A stretch of 64,000 bases of DNA from Candidatus Daviesbacteria bacterium. Lineage in GTDB: Bacteria > Patescibacteria > Microgenomatia > Daviesbacterales > UBA10151. Within the stretch, counting starts at the first letter, position 1. The number at the start of each line of letters is the position of its first letter. The DNA lies in contig JAQTZF010000001.1 in the NCBI GenBank assembly GCA_028687915.1, positions 620,001 to 684,000 of the forward strand, written 5' to 3'. Under the pieces are notes generated by a model, which saw only the letters and a list, made by a program, of their open reading frames with translations, was not told the DNA's origin and did no database searches. Both the position numbers and the translations under genes were made by a program. Positions 24,401-33,021 of the stretch are shown here, piece after piece.

Positions 24401-25611
24401 TAAGGATTTCAAAAAAAGAGCTAAGGGAACAATCAGTACAAGGGCTAAGAATATTAATATTTAATTGGAGAGATACAAAACATATATGGTCTGGAGGAGC
24501 AGAGAGTTATGTACATGAAGTAGCCAAAGAATGGGTAAATAACGGTAATAAGGTTACATTATTTTGTGGAAATGACGGGCATTGCGCTAGATACGAAATA
24601 GTTGACGGTGTAGAGGTAATACGCCGCGGAGGTTTTTATACAGTTTACATTTGGGCGTTCCTATATTATGTAAGATTTTTTAGAGGATTGTATGATGTAA
24701 TTATTGATTCTGAAAATGGTTTACCATTCTTTACTCCTCTTTATTGTTTTAAACCTAAGTTTTTACTAATTCATCATATCCATCAGGAGGTATTTCATGA
24801 GCATTTAAAGTTTCCTCTATCAATTATTGCAATGTTCTTAGAAGGCAAGTTAATGCCTTTCATATATAAGAATCAAAGAATCATCACTGTATCGGAATCA
24901 TCTAAAAGAGCAATTTTAAGAATAAAGCTAGGATCAGAAGAAAATATTGAGGTAATGAATCCTGGGGTTGAATTAGATTTATTTAAAAAGATGAGGAAAA
25001 CAGACTATCCATCTTTTGTATATTTAGGAAGATTAAAACCTTATAAAAATATTGATATTGCAATTAAGGCTTTTAAGGAAGTTGTCAAAGAATATCCAGA
25101 AGCGAGATTTAATATTGCAGGATTTGGCGAAAGTCTATATCCGTTAAAAAAATTAACAAAAGAATTAAAATTAGATAAAAAGATAAATTTTTTAGGAAAG
25201 GTAACAGATGTAGAAAAAGCAGAACTTTTAGCAACCAGTTGGGTGATGATACAGCCTTCCATGATAGAAGGATGGGGAATTACAGTAATAGAAGCAAACG
25301 CTGCCGGTACACCTGTTATAGCATCTAAAGTTTCAGGTTTGACAGATTCGGTATTAGATGGAAAAACAGGATTTTTGGTTAATCCTAAGGTTATAAAAGA
25401 TTTTACAGAAACAATGATTCAATTAATTAAGCATAAAACATTGAGAGATTCGTTAAGTTCTGAGGCGTATAAATGGTCCAGAAACTTTTCCTGGAAAAAC
25501 AATGCTTCAAAATTATATTTATTAATTGAGGATATTCTGGAAACAAATATTATTCCTTCGCTTGAACCTTATACCACAGTAGCACAGGATGTTAGCTTTT
25601 CTAAAAAATGA
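21457..25611 (+). CDS. three-part fusion: GT2 glycosyltransferase, flippase, GT4 glycosyltransferase
   Basis: A 1384-residue protein. Residues 1-75 are a soluble head; two helices follow (about 76-120). A cellulose-synthase-like GT2 domain starts near residue 148 with D241-A-E-D, TED336CD and Q371RSRW, then C-terminal helices to about 500. A linker holds three copies of Thr-Glu-Glu-Ile (521-532). Residues about 565-985 are a multi-helix polysaccharide flippase of the Wzx/MATE-like type (SNFLYFALNTYLGRSLSFEEYG). A GT4 domain fills 997-1360 (WSGGAESYVHEVAKEW, VYLGRLKPYKN, EGWGITVIEANAAGTPVIA). Two transferases and the lipid-linked-sugar flippase on one chain would couple synthesis and export. 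It overlaps the next gene by 4 bases. Confidence 0.88.
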   Translation: MQYREAVLFVKNKFRGVYSRKVSFETLKSRFFTQKTFSILPKNDDCMIGAGYIHKGKKLITHTTLHFNNSALRTFVPWQILAMIVIAITLVAGLIIHPLTVAAIILGLLSIVYFSDTLFNIYVILRSLYFPPEVSLSRRKINNIDDEKLPIYTILCPLYREVKILPSFLKSMENLDWPKDRLEVILLLEENDMETQQAALALQPPFYVRTLIVPHSEPKTKPKACNYGLGYANGEYLVIYDAEDKPDPDQLKKAYLGFLRSPKDIVCLQAKLNYYNPNQNLLTRLFTAEYSLWFDIMLTGLQTINTALPLGGTSNHFKTKVLRELQGWDPFNVTEDCDLGIRLFKNGYKTAVIDSTTLEEANSNFKNWLRQRSRWIKGYFQTFFIHNRHPVEFFRKQGIHALVFQLIIGARMSFMLINPFLWLMTISYFLLYSIVGPTIESFYPSYIFYMAVFSLVFGNFIYLYNYMLGCAKRGQWSLVKFVFLIPFYWLMASAAALIAFYQLLTKPHYWEKTIHGLHLKTEEITEEITEEITEITQEAIPDYTLSGFPKRIRLRLQQLIGEQQIFVSGIILVSSSLLSNFLYFALNTYLGRSLSFEEYGELSLFTSFLFIASIPLGALSTTVSHKVAYLFGKYTKEKAKSYLNQTVPFALISAIFLSLLWLISIPVLISFFHYESILPFILFTPVWAIGLLNANFGGYLQGILSFSKLGIISITEVLVKLAVVVLMVNFGFHSYVVIVFPISMLVSLLLTWKTVSKIKREPTQASELRFDKTFFTVSTLSGLSTISFLGVDIILAKHFLSPFEAGQYGVLSLVGKMTFFGGSLLLPFVIPIVAKNDGAGKNSKTAFLFLLGLTGFIISSAYIVLGIFGNIFVPFLFGSKSLSILSYLNVYLLGIGLYAITRPITQYFQAKKNYLFTIPGILLCVVEVILLSLFHNSLNQFVQMIFYASIFHVILILFVYIFKSQLAVLISNLKDLQGLAALRISKKELREQSVQGLRILIFNWRDTKHIWSGGAESYVHEVAKEWVNNGNKVTLFCGNDGHCARYEIVDGVEVIRRGGFYTVYIWAFLYYVRFFRGLYDVIIDSENGLPFFTPLYCFKPKFLLIHHIHQEVFHEHLKFPLSIIAMFLEGKLMPFIYKNQRIITVSESSKRAILRIKLGSEENIEVMNPGVELDLFKKMRKTDYPSFVYLGRLKPYKNIDIAIKAFKEVVKEYPEARFNIAGFGESLYPLKKLTKELKLDKKINFLGKVTDVEKAELLATSWVMIQPSMIEGWGITVIEANAAGTPVIASKVSGLTDSVLDGKTGFLVNPKVIKDFTETMIQLIKHKTLRDSLSSEAYKWSRNFSWKNNASKLYLLIEDILETNIIPSLEPYTTVAQDVSFSKK
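23017..23060 (+). repeat. 12-bp in-frame tandem repeat
   Basis: Three perfect copies of ACAGAAGAAATA (23017-23052) and a partial fourth. They encode Thr-Glu-Glu-Ile repeats in the linker between the GT2 and flippase domains. Copy number could vary without a frameshift. Confidence 0.85.
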
Positions 25612-26504
25612 AAAATATATTATCAATTACCATTGGAATACCTGCCTACAATGAGGAAGAAAATATTGGACATCTTCTTAGCTCATTAATATTACAAGAG
25701 AGAAAAGGATTTAAGATAAATGAAATTATTGTTATTTCTGATGGAAGTACTGATAAGACCTCTGAGCAGGTAATGAGCATTAATAATAAATTAATTAGAT
25801 TAATTGAGGGTAAGAATAGGAAAGGACAAAATATCCGTCAAAACGAGATTATAAAATCTATGTCCAAACGGTCTGATTGTTTACTATTAATTGAGGCAGA
25901 CATTTTACCGAAAGATAGTAAATATATTTCAAGATTGGTTGAAATGGTTCCTTATGATAAGAGATTTAGTTTAATTACTGGTAGTTTTGTACCAATACCA
26001 ACAGGTAATTTATTTGCAAAAATTATCATCTTTGGTTTTGAACTACGAAGTGAGTTTTTTAAAGCTAATAGGAATGGGTTAAGTTTATATTTATGTAATG
26101 GTCCTAAATTACTTTCGAAAGATTTTTTAAAAACATTCTTGTGGAGCGAGAATTTTCATGAGGATTCATATTGCTACAGAGAGGCGCTAAAGTCTGATTT
26201 AGAAATTTATAGAAACCCGAGTGCAATTGCTTATTATCGTTCTGCAGAAAACTTTAATGATTATTTAATTCAAAGTGGTAAATTTCAAAAAGCCAAGGAT
26301 AAAGAAGACTCTTATTCTGATATTTATAAACTTAACGTGAGTTACGTAGAGATTTTAAAAATTATCCAAAAATTCTTTTTCAGAAATCCTTTTATGTTTA
26401 CATCATATATTTCGCTGGTATTAATTTCAAGAATATATAGCCAATTTTTACCAAGATATACTGTGTTCTGGAAAATTTATAAGTCTACTAAAAAAGGATT
26501 CTGA
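25608..26504 (+). CDS. glycosyltransferase family 2
   Basis: A 298-residue GT2 enzyme with the family start SITIGIPAYNEEENIGHLLSSL and the nucleotide-binding DGSTDKT. The metal-binding D-x-D position reads EADILP, and the acceptor-side acidic pair is HEDSYCYREAL. A hydrophobic C-terminal helix (about residues 258-280) may dock it to the membrane. It overlaps the triple fusion by 4 bases. The next gene is a close paralogue, probably from tandem duplication. Donor and acceptor sugars cannot be read from sequence. Confidence 0.88.
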   Translation: MKNILSITIGIPAYNEEENIGHLLSSLILQERKGFKINEIIVISDGSTDKTSEQVMSINNKLIRLIEGKNRKGQNIRQNEIIKSMSKRSDCLLLIEADILPKDSKYISRLVEMVPYDKRFSLITGSFVPIPTGNLFAKIIIFGFELRSEFFKANRNGLSLYLCNGPKLLSKDFLKTFLWSENFHEDSYCYREALKSDLEIYRNPSAIAYYRSAENFNDYLIQSGKFQKAKDKEDSYSDIYKLNVSYVEILKIIQKFFFRNPFMFTSYISLVLISRIYSQFLPRYTVFWKIYKSTKKGF

Positions 26505-26510
26505 AAAAAT

Positions 26511-27437
26511 ATGAAAAATAATCTTCCAACTGTCTCGATTTGTATCCCAGCTTATAACGAAGAGGAGAACATTAAATCACTTTTAGTTTCACTGCTTAGT
26601 CAGAAACATAAAAAATTTGTCTTAGAAGATATAATTGTTCGTTTAGATGCTAGCACAGATAAAACATATGAAATAGTAAATTCACTGAGTAAAAAACATG
26701 AAACTATAAAGTTAATAAAAGGGTCTGTAAGAAAAGGTAAATATTTTAGAGTTAATGAGGCTTTTAGAAACTGTAAAACTGATGTATTGGTAATTCTAGA
26801 TGCAGACATAGCCTTAGTCGGGAAGGACTTTTTAGAAAAATTAATAGATGTTATATCTTCAAATAAGAAAGCTGTACTTGTTTCGGCTCATCAAATTTCA
26901 CTACAACCGTCTGATTTTATCGGAAAGATTATTCATACACATTTTGAGATGTGGAGTTACATAAGGTTAAATTTTCCTAATCAAAATAGTGCACTCAATT
27001 ATTTAGGCTCTGCCACAGCATATCGAGGTTCTTTTGTCTGTTCAATTAATATGCCATCATCATTATCTGATCCTCATCTATATATTTTTATGAAAGCCAG
27101 AGAGGTGAATGGCTTTATATATTGCAAGACAGCTGAAATATTGGTCTGGCCTATCTCAACGATTTCTGATTTAAAAAAATTCCTGCAACGTTCCATTGGT
27201 AAAAAAGATAATGAATTAATAAAATTATTCGGAAAAGATATTGAGAGTATTTACTATATTCCAACAGGATACAAAATTAAAGGAATTGTTAAATCATTGA
27301 TCAGACAACCATTTTATACCCCTTTGGCAATAGTATTGTCCCTCTATATATCTATATTTGTACTTAAAAATATCAAAAAGAAGAATTCTGCTGTTTGGGA
27401 TATTGTGAAGTCAACAAAAAAGCCTTTTTCACAATGA
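26511..27437 (+). CDS. glycosyltransferase family 2, paralogue
   Basis: A 308-residue GT2 enzyme (PTVSICIPAYNEEENIKSLLVSL, DASTDKT, ILDADIALVG). It has a C-terminal membrane helix (about residues 269-288) and the same ending as its neighbour (both finish with a VWDIVKSTKK/FWKIYKSTKK-type block), which supports duplication. Motif DAD is the canonical metal-binding D-x-D, where the neighbour has EAD. The stop overlaps the next ATG (ATGA). Confidence 0.88.
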   Translation: MKNNLPTVSICIPAYNEEENIKSLLVSLLSQKHKKFVLEDIIVRLDASTDKTYEIVNSLSKKHETIKLIKGSVRKGKYFRVNEAFRNCKTDVLVILDADIALVGKDFLEKLIDVISSNKKAVLVSAHQISLQPSDFIGKIIHTHFEMWSYIRLNFPNQNSALNYLGSATAYRGSFVCSINMPSSLSDPHLYIFMKAREVNGFIYCKTAEILVWPISTISDLKKFLQRSIGKKDNELIKLFGKDIESIYYIPTGYKIKGIVKSLIRQPFYTPLAIVLSLYISIFVLKNIKKKNSAVWDIVKSTKKPFSQ

Positions 27438-28570
27438 CTAAATTAATTAAACCAAAGATAATTATTTCATCTTATGATGATCTTAAAAATCCTTTTTATG
27501 GTGGTGGCGGTGCTGTCGCAATTCATGAGGTTTTTAAGAGATTAACAAATAATTATCAAGTGGTAGTTCTAACAGGAACGTATCCAGGTTCAAAAAACAT
27601 CGTTGTTGATAAAATATTGTATCAAAGAATTGGAAGCTCATTGTTAGGGCCACGAATAGGTCAATTAATATTTCAATTACTTTTACCATATTATGCGGTA
27701 GTAAAAGAATACAATCTTTGGATAGAAAGCTTTACTCCGCCCTTTTCTACTGCCTGTTTACAATTATTTACAAAAAAGCCAGTAGTTGGACTTGTTCATA
27801 TGCTTTGTGCAAGTGATATGCAAAGAAAATATAAAATTCCTTTTGGGGTTTTAGAGGCGTTAGAAAATATAGGACTTAAAACATATAGACACTTTATTGT
27901 GTTGACCGAAAGTACAAAATTAAAAATCGTTCATATTAATCGAAGAGCTTCATTTTTACGTGTATCTAATGGAATCTCATTACCTAAGAACTATTTAATC
28001 CAAAACAAAAAAATAGGAGAATATATATTATTCTTGGGAAGAATTGAGGTAAATCAAAAAGGTCTTGATCTGCTTTTAAAATCATACAAATCTTTTCTAA
28101 AAGAAGATAACATGCAGCTTATTATTGCTGGTTTTGGTGTCAAATCTGAAGAAAAAAAACTAGTTAACTTAATTTCAGATTTAGGATTAAATAAAAAAGT
28201 TAAGTTTATTGGTCGAGTCACAGGAACTACGAAAGATAGATTGCTTAAGTATGCTTCATTTATAGTAATTTCTTCTAGATTTGAAACATTTTCACTGGTG
28301 GCTTTGGAGGCATTATCTTTTTCTTTGCCATTAATTACTTTCGATATTGATGGATTGAAGTGGATTCCTAAAAATAGTGTAATTAAAGTGAAGCCTTTTG
28401 ACGTGAATTTATTGACAAAGGAGATGCTTCGGCTAGCAACAGATAACCATTTAAGAACTAGCCTGGGTTCCTGTGGCCAGTTATATGTAAAGAATCTATC
28501 CTGGGATAATCTAGCCAAACAATACGATCAATATATTACTAAAGTTAGTATAGGAAGTAATTATGAATGA
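27434..28570 (+). CDS. glycosyltransferase family 4
   Basis: A 378-residue GT4 (GT-B fold) enzyme. The N-terminal domain has the glycine-rich GGGGAVAIHEVFKRL acceptor loop, the C-terminal domain YILFLGRIEVNQKGLDLLLKS. The usual E-x7-E is ETFSLVALEALSFSLP. The start at 27434 was chosen because it overlaps the previous stop and begins the domain (PKIIISSYDD); 13 more codons are open upstream. It is soluble or peripheral. It overlaps the PIG-L gene by 8 bases. Confidence 0.87.
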   Translation: MTKLIKPKIIISSYDDLKNPFYGGGGAVAIHEVFKRLTNNYQVVVLTGTYPGSKNIVVDKILYQRIGSSLLGPRIGQLIFQLLLPYYAVVKEYNLWIESFTPPFSTACLQLFTKKPVVGLVHMLCASDMQRKYKIPFGVLEALENIGLKTYRHFIVLTESTKLKIVHINRRASFLRVSNGISLPKNYLIQNKKIGEYILFLGRIEVNQKGLDLLLKSYKSFLKEDNMQLIIAGFGVKSEEKKLVNLISDLGLNKKVKFIGRVTGTTKDRLLKYASFIVISSRFETFSLVALEALSFSLPLITFDIDGLKWIPKNSVIKVKPFDVNLLTKEMLRLATDNHLRTSLGSCGQLYVKNLSWDNLAKQYDQYITKVSIGSNYE

Positions 28571-30392
28571 TTTAATATCACACGCTAATAAAAAACCATG
28601 CTACTTCATTTCTCCTCATCTGGATGATGTAGTCTTGTCATGTAGTGGTTTAATAATGAAGTTAACTGATAAGACTAACATAACAGTTGTAAATATTTTT
28701 ACTCAGGCTCATTCTGGTCCCTATACCTTATCAGCAAAAAAGTATTTGAAGAGTTCTGGACACAAAAATGATGCTAATAATTTGTATTTGAGCAGACTTC
28801 AAGAAGATGAGTCTGCACTAAATTCACTGAACGTTAAAAAAATTAACCTAGATTTTACTGATGCCTTATTTAGAAAAAAAATAAAGCAAAGTATATGGGG
28901 CAAAATTACTCCGGAATTAGAACATATTTATCCCACATATCGTTGGAATATATTGGGTAATATATCTAAATCAGATCCTACATTGCAGGAAATTAAAGAT
29001 CATCTAAAAAAAATAATACCTAAAGACTCTTTAATATTTGTTCCTCTTAATATAGCTGGACATGTTGATCATTTAATAGTTCGTGAAGCATGTGAGAGTC
29101 TGTTCGACAATATAGTATATTACTCGGAATTTCCCTACAGTTACCGAAATAAGAAATGTATTGAGAAAGAAAATTATCGGAAATGTGAAGTATTAATAAA
29201 TTATAATCAAAAGAATAAACTTGTTTCGTGTTATAAATCACAAGTCTCAGGTCTTTTTTCATCAGGCATTATGCCAAAACATAATGAGTTATATTTTGAA
29301 AACCTTGTTCAATTGAATCAGCAAATTTCTATAAATATTTACTCTAAACTTTCTTCTGAAATAGAATTTGAGTGGAGAGAGATGTGGAAGAAATCACCCT
29401 ATGCAAATTATGTAAATGCTCCAGAGTGGTTATTGTCTCTTATAGAGAACTTTGATATCAAAGATTATAAAATAATTACAGTACGGAAAAAAGGTAAGTT
29501 AACTGCGCTAGCTGTTGTAGTGAAAACACAAAAAATTGGTTTAAAGGTATATACAATGCTTCCTGAAGATTTTTCACTGGGTATTCCGTTTTTAGTTAAT
29601 CCAGATGATAAAGTCTCGTTTAAAATGTTATCAGAACAATTATTAGAAGTTGGTAACATTTTTTTTGAAAACATTCCTGAGCAGTTCATTCAAGATTTGA
29701 ATAGTAATTTGCGAAAGCAAAATATTATTGAACAAGCATTTAACTTCCTTCTACCGCTTATTAAAGATAAAAGCAACCAAGTTGTAATTCCTAATAGGAA
29801 AAAGCTTATGCATAAAATTCAGAATATTGAGAAAGAATTTACCTTAAAATCATTTACCGGAGATAAACCAAATATTTTGAATGTTGTTTTAAAAATTGAT
29901 AATGAGAGTCAAAAGAAAACAAGGGGATATAATACATTTTCTAATAAAAAAATTATAAAATTTTATCAGTCTTTAGCGAAACATTTCAACAATAATTTTT
30001 TAATTAATATTTTATATTATAAAAATAGAGCTATTGCATATGAAATAGGTTTTATTATTGGTACTACTTATTTTGGTAACCAACTAGCTTTTAGTGATAA
30101 ATATAAGCAATACGAGCCTGGAAAAGTTTTATTATTTAAACTAATTGAAAATTTAGTATCAATGGGTGTTGAAATATTAGATTTTGGTTCAGGAGATAGT
30201 TCTGTAAAAAGATCTCTAACAAAAGATTTTATAATTTTATATCAAATTATAATTACTAAGAATATTATTATCGAGAAATACTTTATTGTAATTTATTCTC
30301 TTAAAAATTATTTTTATAATTTATTATTTCAAAGTAATTTACTTTATTCAACATATCGCACTTTTGCAAGAATATTTACATATGAACACTAA
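28563..30392 (+). CDS. fusion: PIG-L/LmbE deacetylase and GNAT-type acyltransferase
   Basis: A 609-residue protein. The N-terminal third is a PIG-L (LmbE) domain with the zinc motif SPHLDDVVLSCSG (His-x-Asp-Asp, about residues 18-30) and a late zinc ligand in AGHVDHLIVREA. Such enzymes remove N-acetyl groups from sugars such as GlcNAc. The C-terminal half (about residues 420-570) is a GNAT domain of the CelD/FemAB-like type (AYEIGFIIGTTYFGNQLAFSDKY, EPGKVLLFKLIENL, DFGSGDSSVKRSL). Removing one acyl group and adding another on one chain would change N-acylation of an envelope sugar. AGGAAGT precedes the ATG. The next gene is an acyltransferase paralogue. Confidence 0.85.
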   Translation: MNDLISHANKKPCYFISPHLDDVVLSCSGLIMKLTDKTNITVVNIFTQAHSGPYTLSAKKYLKSSGHKNDANNLYLSRLQEDESALNSLNVKKINLDFTDALFRKKIKQSIWGKITPELEHIYPTYRWNILGNISKSDPTLQEIKDHLKKIIPKDSLIFVPLNIAGHVDHLIVREACESLFDNIVYYSEFPYSYRNKKCIEKENYRKCEVLINYNQKNKLVSCYKSQVSGLFSSGIMPKHNELYFENLVQLNQQISINIYSKLSSEIEFEWREMWKKSPYANYVNAPEWLLSLIENFDIKDYKIITVRKKGKLTALAVVVKTQKIGLKVYTMLPEDFSLGIPFLVNPDDKVSFKMLSEQLLEVGNIFFENIPEQFIQDLNSNLRKQNIIEQAFNFLLPLIKDKSNQVVIPNRKKLMHKIQNIEKEFTLKSFTGDKPNILNVVLKIDNESQKKTRGYNTFSNKKIIKFYQSLAKHFNNNFLINILYYKNRAIAYEIGFIIGTTYFGNQLAFSDKYKQYEPGKVLLFKLIENLVSMGVEILDFGSGDSSVKRSLTKDFIILYQIIITKNIIIEKYFIVIYSLKNYFYNLLFQSNLLYSTYRTFARIFTYEH

Positions 30393-31455
30393 TAAATATA
30401 GAACAGATATTATCACAGAGATAGATGATGACCTAATAAAGCAGTGGAACAACCTATGGGAAGAAGCGGAGAATTCGACTGTTTTTAATTCTTATCAGTG
30501 GTTTGAGGCGTGCCTAAATACATATAATATAGGAAGTTATGAATTATATGTTTGCTATTATGATAAGAGATTGGTAATGGTATTACCTTTATGTTCATTA
30601 CGATATGCAGGTATAAAAGTATTGGGTACTATTTGTAATAATTTTCTTGTTGATACTCCTTTTTTGGCAGAAAAATATGATACTAAATTGATAAAATATT
30701 TCTTCGGTGAAATAATGAAAAACAATAATCTATTTATTCAAAAAATTGATGATAAGGCATCTTGTCTTATACACAAGCTTTTTCCAGATACATTTTTCTC
30801 TTTAATTTCAGTAAATCCTTGTGTGCATATTTCCGGGGATCCTGTAAGCTTAATGTCTAAATCAGCTCTTAGTAAAATTAGATCTGTAATAAAGAAAAAT
30901 GACTTTCTTTTTAAGCTTAAAGTTTATGATATTAAAAGTGATTTAAATCAGTGCCTTAAAATGATGTTTGAAATTGAGCAAAAGAGTTCAAAAAAAATTC
31001 ACTCAAAAGATATTTTTTCAGAAGAGATAAATAGAGTCTTTTTTAGTAAATTATCTGAATCTTGTCGTGGGTTTATCAGAACATATGTTCTTTATTATAA
31101 TAACCAGCCAATTGCATATCAGTTTGGATTTTTGTATAGAAAAACTTATGCTGCTTATCAAATTGCATATCTTAACGAGTATAGAAAGATATTTCCAGGT
31201 AAAATTGTTCTTTTTAAATTAATTGATAGCTTAACTCACGAGCCAATAGATATGCTTGATTTTGGAGGTGGAATAAGTTCTTTTAAGCAAGAGTTTACTC
31301 CGAATTATCGCTTACTTTATAATATGTTTTATTCAAAAAACATGCTCATCATGTTGTGGTGGAAGTTTGTAAATTTTGCCAGAAGGGTTAATCAAATACT
31401 CTTTCCTATTAAACATACTCGTGATCATGACTTTTTATTTAAAACGCTTTCTTAA
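30382..31455 (+). CDS. GNAT-type (CelD/FemAB-like) acyltransferase
   Basis: A 357-residue protein. The N-terminal domain (STVFNSYQWFEACLNTY, KRLVMVLPLCSL) and the C-terminal domain (IAYQFGFLYRKTYAAYQIAYLNEYRK, PGKIVLFKLIDSL, DFGGGISSFKQEF) match the double-GNAT layout of CelD-type proteins used in polysaccharide modification. The C-terminal half is clearly paralogous to the end of the preceding PIG-L fusion. The start at 30382 was chosen over 30364 because the earlier codon lies within the previous gene; the overlap is still 11 bases. Confidence 0.8.
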   Translation: MNTNKYRTDIITEIDDDLIKQWNNLWEEAENSTVFNSYQWFEACLNTYNIGSYELYVCYYDKRLVMVLPLCSLRYAGIKVLGTICNNFLVDTPFLAEKYDTKLIKYFFGEIMKNNNLFIQKIDDKASCLIHKLFPDTFFSLISVNPCVHISGDPVSLMSKSALSKIRSVIKKNDFLFKLKVYDIKSDLNQCLKMMFEIEQKSSKKIHSKDIFSEEINRVFFSKLSESCRGFIRTYVLYYNNQPIAYQFGFLYRKTYAAYQIAYLNEYRKIFPGKIVLFKLIDSLTHEPIDMLDFGGGISSFKQEFTPNYRLLYNMFYSKNMLIMLWWKFVNFARRVNQILFPIKHTRDHDFLFKTLS

Positions 31456-31461
31456 ACTATT

Positions 31462-33021
31462 ATGAAAAAAATATATTTCTTTTACTCATTTATATTATTA
31501 ATCGCTCTAATTCTTTCTTTAAGAGGTCTTCAGGGAAATCCAAATGCTTATGACTTAAATCAATCTTCCTGGAAAGAAAACGGTCCATTTGAATTATCTC
31601 CTGAAAGAGGGAGGTTCACTTTGCTTTATTCAGTAATAGAGGATCATTCTTTCTATTTTTCAGACCAATTGGGACAATTTGCCAGGCCTGACGTTGCAGT
31701 CTCAAAAGGCAGATATGTTTCTTTGTTTGCGCCGTTATTATCTTTTATTACAATACCTGGATATATTATTGGAAAATATTTTGGAATAGCCCAAGTTGGT
31801 GCATTTGCAATAATTTCCCTCTTTGCTTTTTTCAACTTTTTATTAATAAGATCAATTTCCATCAGGGTAGGTGCTAATCGGATAGCTGCGCTACTCGGTG
31901 CAACTGTTTTTCTTTTTGCTACACCTGCTTTTGCTTATGCGGTTAATTTATATCAGCATCATATTTCTACATTTCTAATATTAATGAGTATTTACCTGTT
32001 GTTGCATTCTAGAAGTGTGTGGTCATTGTTTTTAGTATTTTTTCTTTGTGCTTTAGCAATTCCTTTGGATTACCCAAACTTATTTTTTCTTTTTCCAATT
32101 GGTGTTTATGCTTTAGGCAGAACAATTACAACCAGGTATCAAGGGAATAATTTTAAAATTAGATTTAATTTTGTTAAATTTATAACTATTTCTGCAATGA
32201 CTTTACCAATATTATTTTTTCTTTGGTTTAATCAGGTTTCATACGGTAATGCTTTTCAACTTTCAGGAACACTGCCTTCTGCAAAAAGAGCACCTCTTTC
32301 TAAGAATGTTACCTCAAACACTAGTTTAGAGTCTCAATTTGCGGTGCCAACTCCACCTGTTAATGCTGCAAACAATAAAAGTGCACTTGGGTTTTTTAAA
32401 ACAAGACAAATGCTGAACGGTTTTTATATCCAATTCATTAGCCCTGATAGAGGTATATTGTATTTTTCCCCTGTGATTCTTTTAGGTGTATTGGGTGCTT
32501 TTTTAGCATATAAAAGAAAAGTAAAAATGGTACCTCTTTTTGTTGCTATTATTGGGGCTAATATTTTGCTTTATTCCATGTGGGGTGATCCCTGGGGCGG
32601 TTGGGCTTTTGGTTCCAGATACTTAATTCCATCCTATGCTATATTATCAATTTTTATTGCGTTGCTTCTTTCTTACTGGCAAAGAAAAATTTGGTTACTT
32701 TTGATCTTTATAATTCTCTTTGGATTTTCTGTAGGTGTGAATACTCTTGGAGCAATTACTTCCAGTGCTAATCCACCAAAGGCAGAAGTTTTAGAATTAG
32801 AAAAAGTTTCAGGTTTGGTTCAAAAATATACGTTCGAAAGAAATTGGGATTTCTTACGAAGCAACAACTCGAAGTCCTTTGTTTTTCAAGTTGCAGCCCG
32901 AAAGTATATGTCAGCTGTCCAATATTATGAAATTTTAGCTGGATTAATTATTCTTTCTGGTTTATCTCTTACAACTATTCTCTTGATTTCTGGAAGAGTA
33001 AAAAGGAAGAACAATAAATGA
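31462..33021 (+). CDS. multi-pass membrane glycosyltransferase-like protein
   Basis: A 519-residue protein with about ten hydrophobic helices and one large hydrophilic loop (about residues 255-310). After the first helix the luminal-type loop carries acidic and aromatic residues (ENGPFELSPERGRF, QFARPDVAVSKGRY), as in GT39/GT83-type lipid-sugar-dependent transferases. The WGDPWGGWAFGSRYLIPSYA block near residue 375 is common in such proteins. It probably uses a polyprenyl-linked sugar donor. It overlaps the next GT39-like gene by 4 bases. Confidence 0.65.
   Translation: MKKIYFFYSFILLIALILSLRGLQGNPNAYDLNQSSWKENGPFELSPERGRFTLLYSVIEDHSFYFSDQLGQFARPDVAVSKGRYVSLFAPLLSFITIPGYIIGKYFGIAQVGAFAIISLFAFFNFLLIRSISIRVGANRIAALLGATVFLFATPAFAYAVNLYQHHISTFLILMSIYLLLHSRSVWSLFLVFFLCALAIPLDYPNLFFLFPIGVYALGRTITTRYQGNNFKIRFNFVKFITISAMTLPILFFLWFNQVSYGNAFQLSGTLPSAKRAPLSKNVTSNTSLESQFAVPTPPVNAANNKSALGFFKTRQMLNGFYIQFISPDRGILYFSPVILLGVLGAFLAYKRKVKMVPLFVAIIGANILLYSMWGDPWGGWAFGSRYLIPSYAILSIFIALLLSYWQRKIWLLLIFIILFGFSVGVNTLGAITSSANPPKAEVLELEKVSGLVQKYTFERNWDFLRSNNSKSFVFQVAARKYMSAVQYYEILAGLIILSGLSLTTILLISGRVKRKNNK

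Noticed and set aside
28054..28518. 154-codon minus-strand frame inside the GT4 gene
   Set aside because: It is fully contained in a confident glycosyltransferase gene and has no start context or recognisable domain.
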